A DNA stretch of 64,000 nt from Corallococcus sp. AS-1-6 (lineage in GTDB: Bacteria; Myxococcota; Myxococcia; Myxococcales; Myxococcaceae). The notes below the pieces were generated by a model, which ran no database searches, was not told the DNA's origin, and saw nothing but the letters and a program-made list of their open reading frames with translations. The stretch is taken from NCBI RefSeq assembly GCF_020037015.1, contig NZ_JAIQDE010000008.1, positions 62,001 through 126,000 on the forward strand. The letters are read 5' to 3'. Numbering within the stretch: position 1 is the first letter of the stretch; each line of letters begins with the position of its first letter. The position numbers were made by a program, and so were the translations under genes. Below, piece by piece: positions 10,436-21,003 of this stretch.

Positions 10436-11899
10436 GTGAACACCACCCGCCTTGCCCTGACTGTCGCGCTCGCCTGCGTGCTGAGCGCTCCCGCCGCCGA
10501 CGCCGCCACCAAGCGGAAGTCCGCCGCGAAGAAGAAGCGCCCCGCCGCCACCAAGAAGGTCCCCGCGGCCATCCCCGAGGACACCTTCACCCCGCCGGAC
10601 GAAGCGCCCCCCGGGTCGGACGCGCCGGTGGCGCCCAGGGCCGCCACCCCGGCGCCCGTCACCCCGGCCACGCCCGCCGCGCCGAAGAAGCTGGCGGACG
10701 TCCCGGCCCCGGCGGAGCGCGCGGCGCCGTCCAGCGCGGTGGCCATCTTCGGCGTGGCCCGCCAGTCGGCCGCGACGGACTCCGCGGCGAAGCTGGAGGA
10801 CACCCTCACCCGGCGGCTGGGCAGCGCGGGCGACGTGCAGTTCGTGGACCTGGCCACCGCCTTCCCGCCCCCGGAGCCCCAGGGCAACCCCAAGGCGGAC
10901 GCCCTCTTCGACGAGGGCCGCGCCGCGTACGACAACCTGGACCCGGACGCCGCGGCGGTGAAGTTCAAGGCGGCCGCGGAGGCCTACGTGCAGCGCCCCG
11001 GCGACCTGCGCCCGGAGAAGCTGGGTGAGACGTACCTCTTCCAGGGCGCGTCCCAGCTCCTCAACGGCGACGTGGCGGGCGCGAAGGCGGCCTTCACGAA
11101 CGCGCTGCTCGCGGAGCCGTCGCTGCGCCCGGACGCGGCCCTCTTCGGCCAGGACGTGCAGCGGGTGTTCTCCGAGGCGCAGGGCGAGCTGAACGCGCAG
11201 CCGCAGGGCACGCTGGTGGTGAACACCCAGCCCCAGGGCGCGCGCGTGCTGGTGCGCGGCCGCGACGTGGGCACGACGCCGCTGGCGGGCGCGAAGCTGG
11301 CCCCGGGCCACTACCCCGTGCAGGTGGTGCTGCCGGGCTACGCCCCGTTCGCGACGTACGTGGAGGTGAAGCCGTCCGCCCCCACGGAGGTGAAGACGAA
11401 GCTCGGCTCCGCGCCGGGCCTGTCCGCGCTGCGGGACGCGGCGGCGAAGGCCGGCACGGAGGCCGCCTTCGACGCGGACGGCACGCCGCCTGAGGTGGGC
11501 GCCATCGCCGAGCGGCTCAACGCGCGCTACGTGGTGCTGGCGGCCACGTTCCAGGACAAGAAGGGCCGGCTGCACGGCGAGGTGCAGGCGTGGGACGTGC
11601 GCACCAAGAACCGCCTGCGCGGCGTGGAGGTGGACTTCGGCAAGCGCGAGGGCAAGGGCAGCGCGGACTTCGCCGCGGACCAGGTGCACACCTTCCTCAC
11701 CGGCGCGGCGCTGCCCCAGGGCCGCTCGGAGTCGAAGGATCCGCTCGTGGCCAGCGACTCCGTGCTGCGCAAGCCCTGGTTCTGGGCCGCTGCGGCGGGC
11801 GTGGCGGCCGTGACGGCGGGCGTGGTGTACGTGGCCACCACGGACCGCGGCGCTGGCTTCAACCCGGTCAACGGTCTGCCCGGTGGAATTTCCTTCTAG
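10436..11899 (+). CDS. PEGA-domain exported protein with C-terminal membrane anchor
   Basis: 487 residues from a GTG start that gives a proper signal peptide (about residues 1-23, MNTTRLALTVALACVLSAPAADA). A Lys/Ala/Pro-rich linker follows, then a TPR-like helical part (about 145-250) and a PEGA domain near 257-315 (GARVLVRGRDVGTTPLAG). One hydrophobic segment near 445-467 (FWAAAAGVAAVTAGVVYVAT) should anchor the C-terminus. PEGA modules are beta-sandwich repeats found in surface and envelope proteins, including many myxobacterial ones. It is followed by a second PEGA gene after 28 bases, so the two are likely an operon. The specific role is unknown. Confidence 0.7.
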   Translation: MNTTRLALTVALACVLSAPAADAATKRKSAAKKKRPAATKKVPAAIPEDTFTPPDEAPPGSDAPVAPRAATPAPVTPATPAAPKKLADVPAPAERAAPSSAVAIFGVARQSAATDSAAKLEDTLTRRLGSAGDVQFVDLATAFPPPEPQGNPKADALFDEGRAAYDNLDPDAAAVKFKAAAEAYVQRPGDLRPEKLGETYLFQGASQLLNGDVAGAKAAFTNALLAEPSLRPDAALFGQDVQRVFSEAQGELNAQPQGTLVVNTQPQGARVLVRGRDVGTTPLAGAKLAPGHYPVQVVLPGYAPFATYVEVKPSAPTEVKTKLGSAPGLSALRDAAAKAGTEAAFDADGTPPEVGAIAERLNARYVVLAATFQDKKGRLHGEVQAWDVRTKNRLRGVEVDFGKREGKGSADFAADQVHTFLTGAALPQGRSESKDPLVASDSVLRKPWFWAAAAGVAAVTAGVVYVATTDRGAGFNPVNGLPGGISF

Positions 11900-11927
11900 C
11901 TTGGGCGTCAAGCGCACAGGACTCCTC

Positions 11928-13136
11928 ATGAAAGCCCTTCCGCTCGCGCTCGTGCTGCTGCCCGCCCTGGCGCTGTCCGCCTCGTCCCAACCGGGCCGCA
12001 TCTCCGCGCTGCTCATCCCCATGGACCCGTCGTCCGAGTCCTCGGGGGTGCAGATGGAGAGCTACATGAACGACGCGCTCGGAAACTTCGCCAGCTACTC
12101 CGTGCGCAAGCCGCGCGACCTCTTCGGCCTGCCGGACGACCCGGCCGCGCAGGCGTCGTTCCAGCGCGCGAAGAAGGGCTACGAGGAGAGCGTCAAGGCC
12201 TTCGAGGCGCGCGAGTACGAGGACGCGGAGCGCAAGGTGCGCGCCACCCTCAAGGAGCTGGACGGCTCCGTCGCGGCGATGACGTCCTGCTTCCCGCTGT
12301 GCGACGCGCTGGCGCTGCACGGCGCCATCCTCCAGCTCCGGGGCGACGTGGAGGAGGCGAAGCTGCTGCTCATCGACCTGATGGCGCTCAACCCCACGTT
12401 CGAATTGAACCCCAAGCGCTTCAGCCGGGAGTTCATCAGCCTGCGCGTGCAGGTGGCGACGAGCCGCCCCTCGCAGTTGCGCGGCAGCGCCACCTTCAAG
12501 TCCCGGCCCGCGGGCGCCCGCGTCTACGTGGACGGGGAGCCGGTGGGCTACACGCCGCTGACGCTGCCCACGCTGCCGGTGGGTAAGCACCTGGTGCGCA
12601 TGGAGCGGCCGGGCTTCCGGCAGTTCGGGCAGATCGCGGAGGTGACGCCGGACGACGTGGACGTCGTCGCCTCCCTGTCCCCCACGGCCACCTACAAGGC
12701 CTACGACGCGCAGTTGGACAAGGTGATTCCGGACGTGTCGCGCCCCAGCGACAAGCCGGCCAACGCCGTCGCCTCGCTGGGCCGCTCGTTGAGCCTGGAC
12801 CGGGCGATGGTGGGCACCGTGCGCGTCATCCCGGAGCGCGGCACGGAGCTGTCCGTGGGCCTCTTCGACGTGAAGAGCGGCAAGCGCCTGGGCTCGCGCA
12901 AGCTGGTGCTCCAGGGCGACGAGTACGGCCAGCTCAAGTCGGAGATGGAGCGGGTGGTCAACCAGCTCATCAACAGCGAGGGCGAGCAGGTCCAGAAGCG
13001 GCGCGACCCGCTGGACAACCGCAGCGGCGCGGAGGACTGGGGCTCCGAGGACCGGGGTGGCAACTCCCGACAGTCCGTCAAGAAGCACTCCGGGGATGAT
13101 CCGCTGGACGACGTGTCGGGTACCGAGGACTGGTGA
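11928..13136 (+). CDS. PEGA-domain exported protein
   Basis: 402 residues. The ATG at 11928 has AGGA upstream and starts a signal peptide (MKALPLALVLLPALALSASS). The middle has TPR-like helices (about 60-180), then a PEGA domain near 186-245 (GARVYVDGEPVGYTPLTLPTL). The C-terminus is charged and carries two copies of a short motif, RRDPLDNRSGAEDW and DDPLDDVSGTEDW. The helical part is similar in layout to the preceding gene product, so the pair may be ancient duplicates acting together in the envelope. Function is unknown. Confidence 0.7.
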   Translation: MKALPLALVLLPALALSASSQPGRISALLIPMDPSSESSGVQMESYMNDALGNFASYSVRKPRDLFGLPDDPAAQASFQRAKKGYEESVKAFEAREYEDAERKVRATLKELDGSVAAMTSCFPLCDALALHGAILQLRGDVEEAKLLLIDLMALNPTFELNPKRFSREFISLRVQVATSRPSQLRGSATFKSRPAGARVYVDGEPVGYTPLTLPTLPVGKHLVRMERPGFRQFGQIAEVTPDDVDVVASLSPTATYKAYDAQLDKVIPDVSRPSDKPANAVASLGRSLSLDRAMVGTVRVIPERGTELSVGLFDVKSGKRLGSRKLVLQGDEYGQLKSEMERVVNQLINSEGEQVQKRRDPLDNRSGAEDWGSEDRGGNSRQSVKKHSGDDPLDDVSGTEDW

Positions 13137-13146
13137 CACGCGGCGC

Positions 13147-13174
13147 TTGTCCCGGGACGGCTCGCACCTAGAGT
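13147..13174 (+). promoter_or_regulatory. Sigma-70-like promoter for the SppA fusion
   Basis: TTGTCC (13147-13152) and TAGAGT (13169-13174) have a 16-base spacer. The -10 ends 10 bases before the ATG at 13185, again predicting a leaderless mRNA. Confidence 0.5.
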
Positions 13175-13184
13175 CCCGGGCCGT

Positions 13185-15671
13185 ATGCGCCACCTGCCGC
13201 TGCTCGCCCTCCTCCCCAGCCTCGCGCTTGCCCAGACGGGCGCCGTCGACCGCGCCCCCGCCCCGCCCCGGGGCGTCACCCTGCCGCCCACCAACGCGGC
13301 GCTCATCGACGAAGCGCCCGCCCTGTCCCTCAACCCCGCCGGCCTGGGCTTCCAGGACGCGGGGCAGCTCTTCTACCTCCACGAGCGCAACCTCCAGTCC
13401 GACTCGGTGGGCGACGCCGTCTTCCTGGGCACGCGCGTCCTGGGCCTGGGCGCGGGCTTCTCCCTGGAGTGGATCCGCGGCGAGAACGCGCCGGACTACC
13501 GCAAGACGTCCTTCGGCCTGTCGCTGGGGCCCCGCACGCTGCAGCTCGGCGCCGCGCTGCACGACTTCAGCAGCTCGGATGACTCCCGCATCAGCGGGCT
13601 GACGAGCTGGGACGTGGGCCTCACCGCGCGCCCCTTCCGCTTCCTGTCGCTGGCCGCGGTGGCCAGGGACCTGAACGCGCCGGAGCAGGACGGCCTCAAG
13701 CTGCCGCGCCGCTACAACTTCGGCCTGGGCCTGCGCCCGCTGGACGAGCGCTACACGCTGGGCGTGGACTGGCTCTTCGCGGAGGGCGGCTTCCGGGAGG
13801 GCCTGGCCACGTACACGCTCCAGGCGGAGGTGGTGCGCGGCCTGCGGCTGGGCGGCGGCCTGTCCCACGGCTTCGTCAGCGGCATCCCCCTGGCGCTCCA
13901 GCTCTCGGCCACGGTGGACCTGGGCCACGCGGGCCTGACGTACGCGGCGGGCGGCGCGGGCGAAGGCCTGGACCACGTGCTGCAGGTGCGCCTGTCCTCG
14001 GAGCGCTACCGCTCCGTGCACGGCGGCGGCGGCGTGGTGGCGCTGCTGGATCTGGACGACATGCTCGCGGGCGGCGTGAGCCCCGCGCTTGCCCTCCTGG
14101 GCGTGAGCGAGACGGACCCGTACCTGCGCCTGCTGAAGTTCCTGGACCTGGCCACGCGCGACGAGCGGCTCAAGGGCGTGGTGGTGAAGATGGAGGGCCT
14201 GCCCGGCGTGGGCTGGGGCACGGCGGAGGAGCTGCGCCAGTCGCTGCTCAAGCTGCGCGACGCGGGCAAGAAGGTCGTGGTGGTGATGCTGTCCGGGGAT
14301 GACCGCAGCTACCTGGTGGCGTCCGCGGCGGACAGCGTCTACGCGCTGACGGAGGCGTCGCTGCCCATCAACGGCCTGTCCGCCACGGTGACGTCGCTGG
14401 GCGGCACCATGGAGAAGCTGGGCGTGACGTGGGACGTGGCGCGCGTGGGCGAGTACAAGACGGCGATGGAGCAGTTCACCCGCTCCGACATGAGCCCCGC
14501 GGAGCGCGAGACGCTGGACGCGTACCTGGACTCCCAGGTGGCGCACTACGAGAAGGCCGTGGAGGCCGGGCGCAAGCTGCCCCCGGAGCGGCTGCGCGCG
14601 GCGTGGGCCCAGGGCATCCTGTCCTCGAAGCGGGCGCAGGCGGCGGGCCTCCTGGACGGCGTGGTGTCCGCGACGGAGCTGGACGCGCGCGTGGCGGAGT
14701 GGTTCCCGGGCCTGCGCTTCCGGCCGACGTACTCGCCGCGCGACGAGCGCGAGGACCGCTGGGGCCTGCGCCGCCGCATCGCGGTGGTGCCGGTGCTGGG
14801 CGACATCACCGGGGGCCGCAGCCGCGAGGACCCGCTGGGCTTCGCGCGGCTGGCGGGCGCGGAGACGGTGGTGCGCGCGCTGGAGGAGGCGCAGGACGAC
14901 CCGTCCGTGGTGGCCATCATCCTGCGCGTGGACTCCGGCGGCGGTGACGTGCTTGCGTCCGACCTGATGTACCGCGCGGTGCTGGAGGCGAAGAAGCACA
15001 AGCCCGTCATCGCCTCCATGGGCGACGCGGCGGCCTCCGGCGGCTACTACGCGGCGGTGGCCGCGGACGAGGTCCTGGCGGAGCCCACCACGCTGACGGG
15101 CAGCATCGGCGTCTTCTACCCGAAGCCCGCGCTGGAGGGCCTGGGCACGAAGCTGGGGGTGAACCAGGAGACGCTCAAGCGCGGCGACATGGCGGACCTC
15201 CTGGAGTGGTGGAAGCCGTGGACGCCCGAGCAGCAGGCCGCGGTGCAGACCTGGGTGGACGACTCCTACGACACGTTCATCACGGAGGTCGCCCGCAACC
15301 GGAAGATGGACAAGGCGAAGGTGGACGCCGTGGCCCGAGGCCGCGTGTGGAGCGGCACGGACGCGCTCGCCCGGGGGCTGGTGGACGGGCTGGGCGGCAT
15401 GCCGGAGGCCGTGGCGTCGGCGCGCAAGCGCGCGAAGGTGGCGCCCTCGGAGGAGCTGGAGCTGGACGTCATGGGGGACGCGCGCGGCTTCCTCTCCGGG
15501 CTGGGCGGCGAGCCCGGCGTGCACGCGCTGGCGGGGGTGCTGCTGCCCGCGCTGCCGGAGCGCCCGCCGGAGGCCCTGTCCGTGCTCGCCCGGGAGGTGG
15601 GGCTGGGGTCGCCCGAGCTCCTGCGCCCCGGCCTGAAGGCCATGATGCCCTTCCGCGTGCGCATCCGCTGA
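13185..15671 (+). CDS. sppA: Outer-membrane-barrel-like domain fused to signal peptide peptidase SppA
   Basis: 828 residues. After a signal peptide (about 1-16, ending LALAQ), residues 20-270 are a series of short amphipathic strands with Gly/aromatic patterns typical of an outer-membrane or PorV-like barrel. Residues about 280-800 form a tandem SppA (protease IV) module. The catalytic dyad is complete: Lys425 in VGEYKTAMEQF and Ser618 in ASGGYYAA, 193 residues apart as in the long 67-kDa SppA class. SppA normally digests cleaved signal peptides at the inner membrane, anchored by an N-terminal helix. Here that anchor is replaced by the barrel-like part, so location and substrate may differ. 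It starts 48 bases after the PEGA gene but has its own promoter. Confidence 0.8.
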   Translation: MRHLPLLALLPSLALAQTGAVDRAPAPPRGVTLPPTNAALIDEAPALSLNPAGLGFQDAGQLFYLHERNLQSDSVGDAVFLGTRVLGLGAGFSLEWIRGENAPDYRKTSFGLSLGPRTLQLGAALHDFSSSDDSRISGLTSWDVGLTARPFRFLSLAAVARDLNAPEQDGLKLPRRYNFGLGLRPLDERYTLGVDWLFAEGGFREGLATYTLQAEVVRGLRLGGGLSHGFVSGIPLALQLSATVDLGHAGLTYAAGGAGEGLDHVLQVRLSSERYRSVHGGGGVVALLDLDDMLAGGVSPALALLGVSETDPYLRLLKFLDLATRDERLKGVVVKMEGLPGVGWGTAEELRQSLLKLRDAGKKVVVVMLSGDDRSYLVASAADSVYALTEASLPINGLSATVTSLGGTMEKLGVTWDVARVGEYKTAMEQFTRSDMSPAERETLDAYLDSQVAHYEKAVEAGRKLPPERLRAAWAQGILSSKRAQAAGLLDGVVSATELDARVAEWFPGLRFRPTYSPRDEREDRWGLRRRIAVVPVLGDITGGRSREDPLGFARLAGAETVVRALEEAQDDPSVVAIILRVDSGGGDVLASDLMYRAVLEAKKHKPVIASMGDAAASGGYYAAVAADEVLAEPTTLTGSIGVFYPKPALEGLGTKLGVNQETLKRGDMADLLEWWKPWTPEQQAAVQTWVDDSYDTFITEVARNRKMDKAKVDAVARGRVWSGTDALARGLVDGLGGMPEAVASARKRAKVAPSEELELDVMGDARGFLSGLGGEPGVHALAGVLLPALPERPPEALSVLAREVGLGSPELLRPGLKAMMPFRVRIR

Positions 15672-15930
15672 AGGGCCCCCAGGGAGGTCGCCCGGTGGAC
15701 AGCCCACGCGTACGGGCGGCGAAATTGCGGGCGCCCCATCCGGGCGCTCTGTTAGGGTGGTGAGTGCCTCCCGGCCGGCGCTAGGGCCGTCGGGGGGTTT
15801 CAGGAACCGGCGGTTTCGGCCTTCTCGCAGGCCCCGCGTCCGGCTTCCTGTCCCAAAACCTGCTTCCTGACGTCCCCGGCGGGCCCGCTCACGGCCGCCG
15901 ACCTCGAAGGGCCGTCACGCGTGGAGCCCC
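15672..15930 (+). promoter_or_regulatory. Long leader/promoter region of rho
   Basis: 259 bases without a gene. A -10-like TAGGGT lies at 15753-15758; if used, it would give a 5' leader of about 165 bases. The leader has several GC-rich inverted segments and pyrimidine-rich stretches (CTTCCTGTCCC, CTTCCTGACGTCCCC near 15843-15878) that could bind Rho. Autoregulation of rho through its leader is known in other bacteria; here it is an inference. Confidence 0.35.
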
Positions 15931-17526
<1,596 letters not shown>

Positions 17527-17584
17527 GCCCGTCCCGCCCGCGCGGGGGTGGTGTGGCGAGCCCTGGATTGCGTAAGGTGAGCGC

Positions 17585-17851
17585 ATGATTCAGGGCTCGG
17601 GCCGCTGCCACTACCACCCGGACCGCGCGGGCCTGGGCGTCTGCGTGGAGTGCCGGCGCGTCATCTGCCGCGAGTGCACCACGCAGTTCGAGGGCATCAA
17701 CCGCTGCGCCAGTTGCCTCGACACGCGCCGCAAGGCGCTGGAGGGGCCGCCGCCCCGGCGCGAGTGGACCGTGGCGCACGTGGTGCTGGCGCTCGTGGGC
17801 GTCGTGCTCGTATGGGGCGGCGTGCTGCTGGCGGCGCACGCGGTGGGCTAG
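17585..17851 (+). CDS. Small zinc-finger (B-box-like) membrane protein
   Basis: 88 residues. The N-terminus has the Cys/His pattern CHYHP...CVECRRVICREC...CASC, as in B-box-type zinc ribbons found in front of rhomboid and other membrane proteins. One hydrophobic segment (about 63-85) would anchor it. It is the first gene of a tightly packed operon with the DUF4129, DUF4350, MoxR and DUF58 genes; the next gene starts 4 bases after its stop. Its function is unknown; it may be a regulatory or assembly subunit for that membrane system. Confidence 0.7.
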   Translation: MIQGSGRCHYHPDRAGLGVCVECRRVICRECTTQFEGINRCASCLDTRRKALEGPPPRREWTVAHVVLALVGVVLVWGGVLLAAHAVG

Positions 17852-17855
17852 CGCG

Positions 17856-19733
17856 ATGGCCGTCTCCGCACTGGAACTGCGCCCCCGGGGTCCGGTGGCC
17901 TTGATGGACGCGGCGCTGCGCCTGTGCGCGCGCGACGCGGGCGTGTGGGCGCTCACGCTGCCGGGTGGCGCGGCGGTGGTGGCCACGCTGCTGCACCTGC
18001 TGGACGCCGTGGACCACGGGCGCTCCCCCACCCTGCCCGCGCTGTACGTGACGCTCGCGTGGTTCCTGCGGGGCGTGGGCCAGGGCGCGGCGTGCCACTA
18101 CGTGCAGGAGCTGCTGCTGGGCGCGAAGGCGGAGCCGTCCGTGCGCCAGTCCCTGCGCGCGGCGCTGGAGAAGCTGCCCAGCCTGTTCATCGCCGTGGCG
18201 TACCTGGCGTTCTTCAACGTGCTGACGCTGACGTTCTCGCTGGGCATCGCGCTGTTCCTCCTCTCCGCGCAGGGCGTGGGCTACGCGGCGACCATGCAGG
18301 GCCGGGGCAGCCCGCTGAAGCTGTACGCGCTGGGCTCGCGGCTGCTGGGCCCGTCGCGAGGGACGGCCACCGCGGTGCGCTGGCTGATGGGCGTGCAGGT
18401 GCTGGTGCTCCTCAACCTGCACGTGGGGCTCAACTTCCTGCTGTACCTCGGGCGGAAGCTCGTGGGCATCGACCTGACGTTCGCGGAGCGGTTCGCGTCG
18501 TTGGACAACCCGCCGTGGCTCGTGTTCCTCGTCGCGACGACGTTCGCCCTCTTCGAGCCCCTGCGCGCGGCGACCGCCACGCTGCTGCTGGTGGACGGGC
18601 GCGTGCGCCAGGAGGGCCTGGACCTGCTGGCCGCCGTGCAGCAGCTCCCGGAGCGGAGCACGAAGCGCGGGGGGCTCGCGTCAAAGGGCGTGGCCGCGGC
18701 GCTGCTGCTGGCCACGGGGCTGCTCCTCGCGGCCCCCGCGTCCGTGGAAGCCGCGCCGGAGGCCGCCACGCGCCAGGCGCTGCGCGCGCGCTTGGAGAAG
18801 GTCGCGACGGAGTGCGAGCTGCCGGAGCAGGTGGAGGGCACGGCGCTCCAGGACTTCGATGCGCTGGACGCGCGGGAGACGGCCAAGCTCGAGCGCTTCG
18901 TGCGGCGCCTGGAGCAGTTGGCCTTCGACGACGAGGACTGCGAGACGGCGGCGGTGACGCTGGAGAGCGGGCTTACGCAGGTGTCGGCCACGGCCGAGGC
19001 CCAGGCGCGCGCGGACGCCCGTGCGGCCACGGACCGGGCGCGGGCCATCCTCGCGCGGCCGGAGTTCCAGGAGCGCCCGGAGAAGGCCCCGGCCGAACCG
19101 AAGGAGGACGTCCCTCCGGAGGCGAGCTGGTGGCGCCGCTTCATCGACAAGCTGGGTGAGTGGCTCCGGGACTTCTTCAAGCGCAACAACCCGCGGCCCC
19201 AGTCGCGGGACACGGCCCTGCCCCTGAGCGGCGGCGCGGCGGCGAACGCCCTCGTCGTGATGCTGGTCGCGCTGACGCTCGCGGTGCTGGGGGTGGTGGT
19301 CGTGAGCGTGCTGCGGCGCAAGCGGGAGGGCGCGGGCCCTGCGCTGGACGTCAGCACCGTGGACGCCGCGGCGCTCGCGGGCAACCCGGACCACGCGCTG
19401 TCGCGTCCCCCGGAGGGCTGGGCGCACCTGGCCGACGCGCTGGCCGCGAAGGGGGAGTACCGCGAGGCGGTGCGCAACCTGTACCTCGCGCTCCTGTCGC
19501 GCCTGCACCGTGACGGCGCCATCCACTACGACGAGACGCTGTCCAACTGGGACTACCTGCGCGCGTTCCGGGGCCGCCCGGAGGTGAAGGCCCCGTTCCG
19601 CGAGCTGACGCGCCGCTTCGACTTCGCGTGGTACGGCAACGCGCCCGTGGGCGCGGACGGCTACACCGAGTTCCGCGCCATCACCGCCCCGCTGCTCGCC
19701 GCGCCGCCCGCGCAGGAGGCCGCCGGTGCGTGA
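17856..19733 (+). CDS. DUF4129-domain multi-pass membrane protein
   Basis: 625 residues. Residues 1-250 have about six hydrophobic segments. The next segment (about 273-295, AAALLLATGLLLAAPASVEAA) resembles an internal signal or membrane helix, then an exported helical region, another membrane helix near 462-485, and a C-terminal cytoplasmic DUF4129 domain (about 520-605, including YREAVRNLYLALLSRL and FDFAWYGN). DUF4129 proteins sit in the membrane beside MoxR and DUF58 partners, as they do here. It overlaps the next gene by 8 bases. The cluster may act in envelope maturation or protease/chaperone control; the exact role is unknown. Confidence 0.75.
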   Translation: MAVSALELRPRGPVALMDAALRLCARDAGVWALTLPGGAAVVATLLHLLDAVDHGRSPTLPALYVTLAWFLRGVGQGAACHYVQELLLGAKAEPSVRQSLRAALEKLPSLFIAVAYLAFFNVLTLTFSLGIALFLLSAQGVGYAATMQGRGSPLKLYALGSRLLGPSRGTATAVRWLMGVQVLVLLNLHVGLNFLLYLGRKLVGIDLTFAERFASLDNPPWLVFLVATTFALFEPLRAATATLLLVDGRVRQEGLDLLAAVQQLPERSTKRGGLASKGVAAALLLATGLLLAAPASVEAAPEAATRQALRARLEKVATECELPEQVEGTALQDFDALDARETAKLERFVRRLEQLAFDDEDCETAAVTLESGLTQVSATAEAQARADARAATDRARAILARPEFQERPEKAPAEPKEDVPPEASWWRRFIDKLGEWLRDFFKRNNPRPQSRDTALPLSGGAAANALVVMLVALTLAVLGVVVVSVLRRKREGAGPALDVSTVDAAALAGNPDHALSRPPEGWAHLADALAAKGEYREAVRNLYLALLSRLHRDGAIHYDETLSNWDYLRAFRGRPEVKAPFRELTRRFDFAWYGNAPVGADGYTEFRAITAPLLAAPPAQEAAGA

Positions 19734-21003
19734 CCGCTTCCCGCTGCTCGTGCTGGGGGGCCTGCTGCTCGCGGGCGTGCTCGGGGCGTTCCTGGTGCGC
19801 GGCGCCCAGCGCGGCGGCTTCGCGGATCCGCTGTCCACCTTCCGCGCGGAGCCGGACGGCGCGCGCGCCCTGTACCTGCTCGCGCAGGAGAGCGGCCTGC
19901 CGGTGACGCGCAACATGGCGGACCTGCGCCTGCTCACCGGCCATGAGGCGCTGGTGCTGCTCGCCGTGGAGGTCCAGGACTCGCACGAGGAGGATCCGGA
20001 CCAGACGCGGCTCGCGTCGGACCCGGACGCGGGCGTGGACGACGAGGAGGCGCCGCACCAGGGCTTCAACGCCCTGCGCGCGCAGCAACTGGACGACGAA
20101 GAGGTGGAGCGCGTGCTGTCCCATGTCCGCGCCGGCGCCTCGCTCGTGTACGTGCCCTGGGGCTCGAAGGAGAACGCGCTCCTGGACGAGCTGGGCGTGA
20201 AGCTGGACAAGGCGGACGTGACGCTGCCCATGCGCACGCTGGTGCCCCCGCTGCCCACGCCGTACACGCTGGGCGTGGAGCGCGTGGAGGCGAAGGTCCA
20301 GGCCTACCTCCGCCTCCCGGAGCACGCCGTCACGGTGCTGGAGGATGAGCGCCTGGGCTTCCCCGTGGCCGCGGTGCTTCATGTGGGCCTGGGCCGGGTG
20401 CTGGTGGTGGGCGCCCCCGAGCTCGCGATGAACCCGGCGCTCGCCAGGGCGGACAACGCGCAGTTCTGGCTGAGCGCGCTGGAGGCCCTGGGCCCCGGCC
20501 CCTTCGCCTTCGACGAGTTCCACCACGGCTTCACCAACGAGCGCTCGCTCGTGGACTTCGCGCGCCGCTACGGCCTGCACTTCGCCGTCGCGCAACTGCT
20601 CCTGGGCGTCGTGCTGTGGGCGGGCGCGCTGAAGCGCTTCGGCCGGCCGCTGCCTCCGCCGGAGTCCATGCGCGTGGGCGCCACGGACGCCCTCTTCGCC
20701 ATGAGCCGCCTGTACCGCGAGGGCCAGCACCACGGGTTCGCCGCGGGGCTCATCTCGCGCGGCCTCACGCAGCAACTGGCGCCGCTCGCGGGCCTGCCTT
20801 CGCACTCCCCCTTTGCCGCCGTCGCGGAAGGGCTGCGCACGCGCGGACGCCAGGACCTGGCGGACGGGCTGCTCGACGTGGTCCGCCAGTCCGAAACGGT
20901 CCAGAGGGACGCCGACCTCCAGGCCCTCGCCACCTCCGCCGCGCACGTGCGCGAGCGCATCCACCCCGCCGGCACCGGCCGGCCCCGCCCCGGAACCCCA
21001 TGA
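19726..21003 (+). CDS. DUF4350-domain membrane protein
   Basis: 425 residues from a GTG that overlaps the end of the DUF4129 gene. It has an N-terminal membrane helix (about 6-24), a large exported domain with the DUF4350 pattern (FRAEPDGARALYLLAQESGLPV near 36-57), a second helix near 283-303 (LHFAVAQLLLGVVLWAGAL), and a cytoplasmic tail. An acidic insert lies near residues 86-110. DUF4350 proteins are regular partners of DUF4129, MoxR and DUF58. Its stop codon overlaps the MoxR start as ATGA, so translation is probably coupled. Confidence 0.75.
   Translation: MRDRFPLLVLGGLLLAGVLGAFLVRGAQRGGFADPLSTFRAEPDGARALYLLAQESGLPVTRNMADLRLLTGHEALVLLAVEVQDSHEEDPDQTRLASDPDAGVDDEEAPHQGFNALRAQQLDDEEVERVLSHVRAGASLVYVPWGSKENALLDELGVKLDKADVTLPMRTLVPPLPTPYTLGVERVEAKVQAYLRLPEHAVTVLEDERLGFPVAAVLHVGLGRVLVVGAPELAMNPALARADNAQFWLSALEALGPGPFAFDEFHHGFTNERSLVDFARRYGLHFAVAQLLLGVVLWAGALKRFGRPLPPPESMRVGATDALFAMSRLYREGQHHGFAAGLISRGLTQQLAPLAGLPSHSPFAAVAEGLRTRGRQDLADGLLDVVRQSETVQRDADLQALATSAAHVRERIHPAGTGRPRPGTP

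Noticed and set aside
11868-15707. A 1279-codon open frame on the minus strand
   Set aside because: It lies antisense to the PEGA and SppA genes and is a by-product of high-GC codon use. Its Arg/Gly/Ala/His-rich translation has no domains, while the plus-strand genes have signal peptides and motifs.
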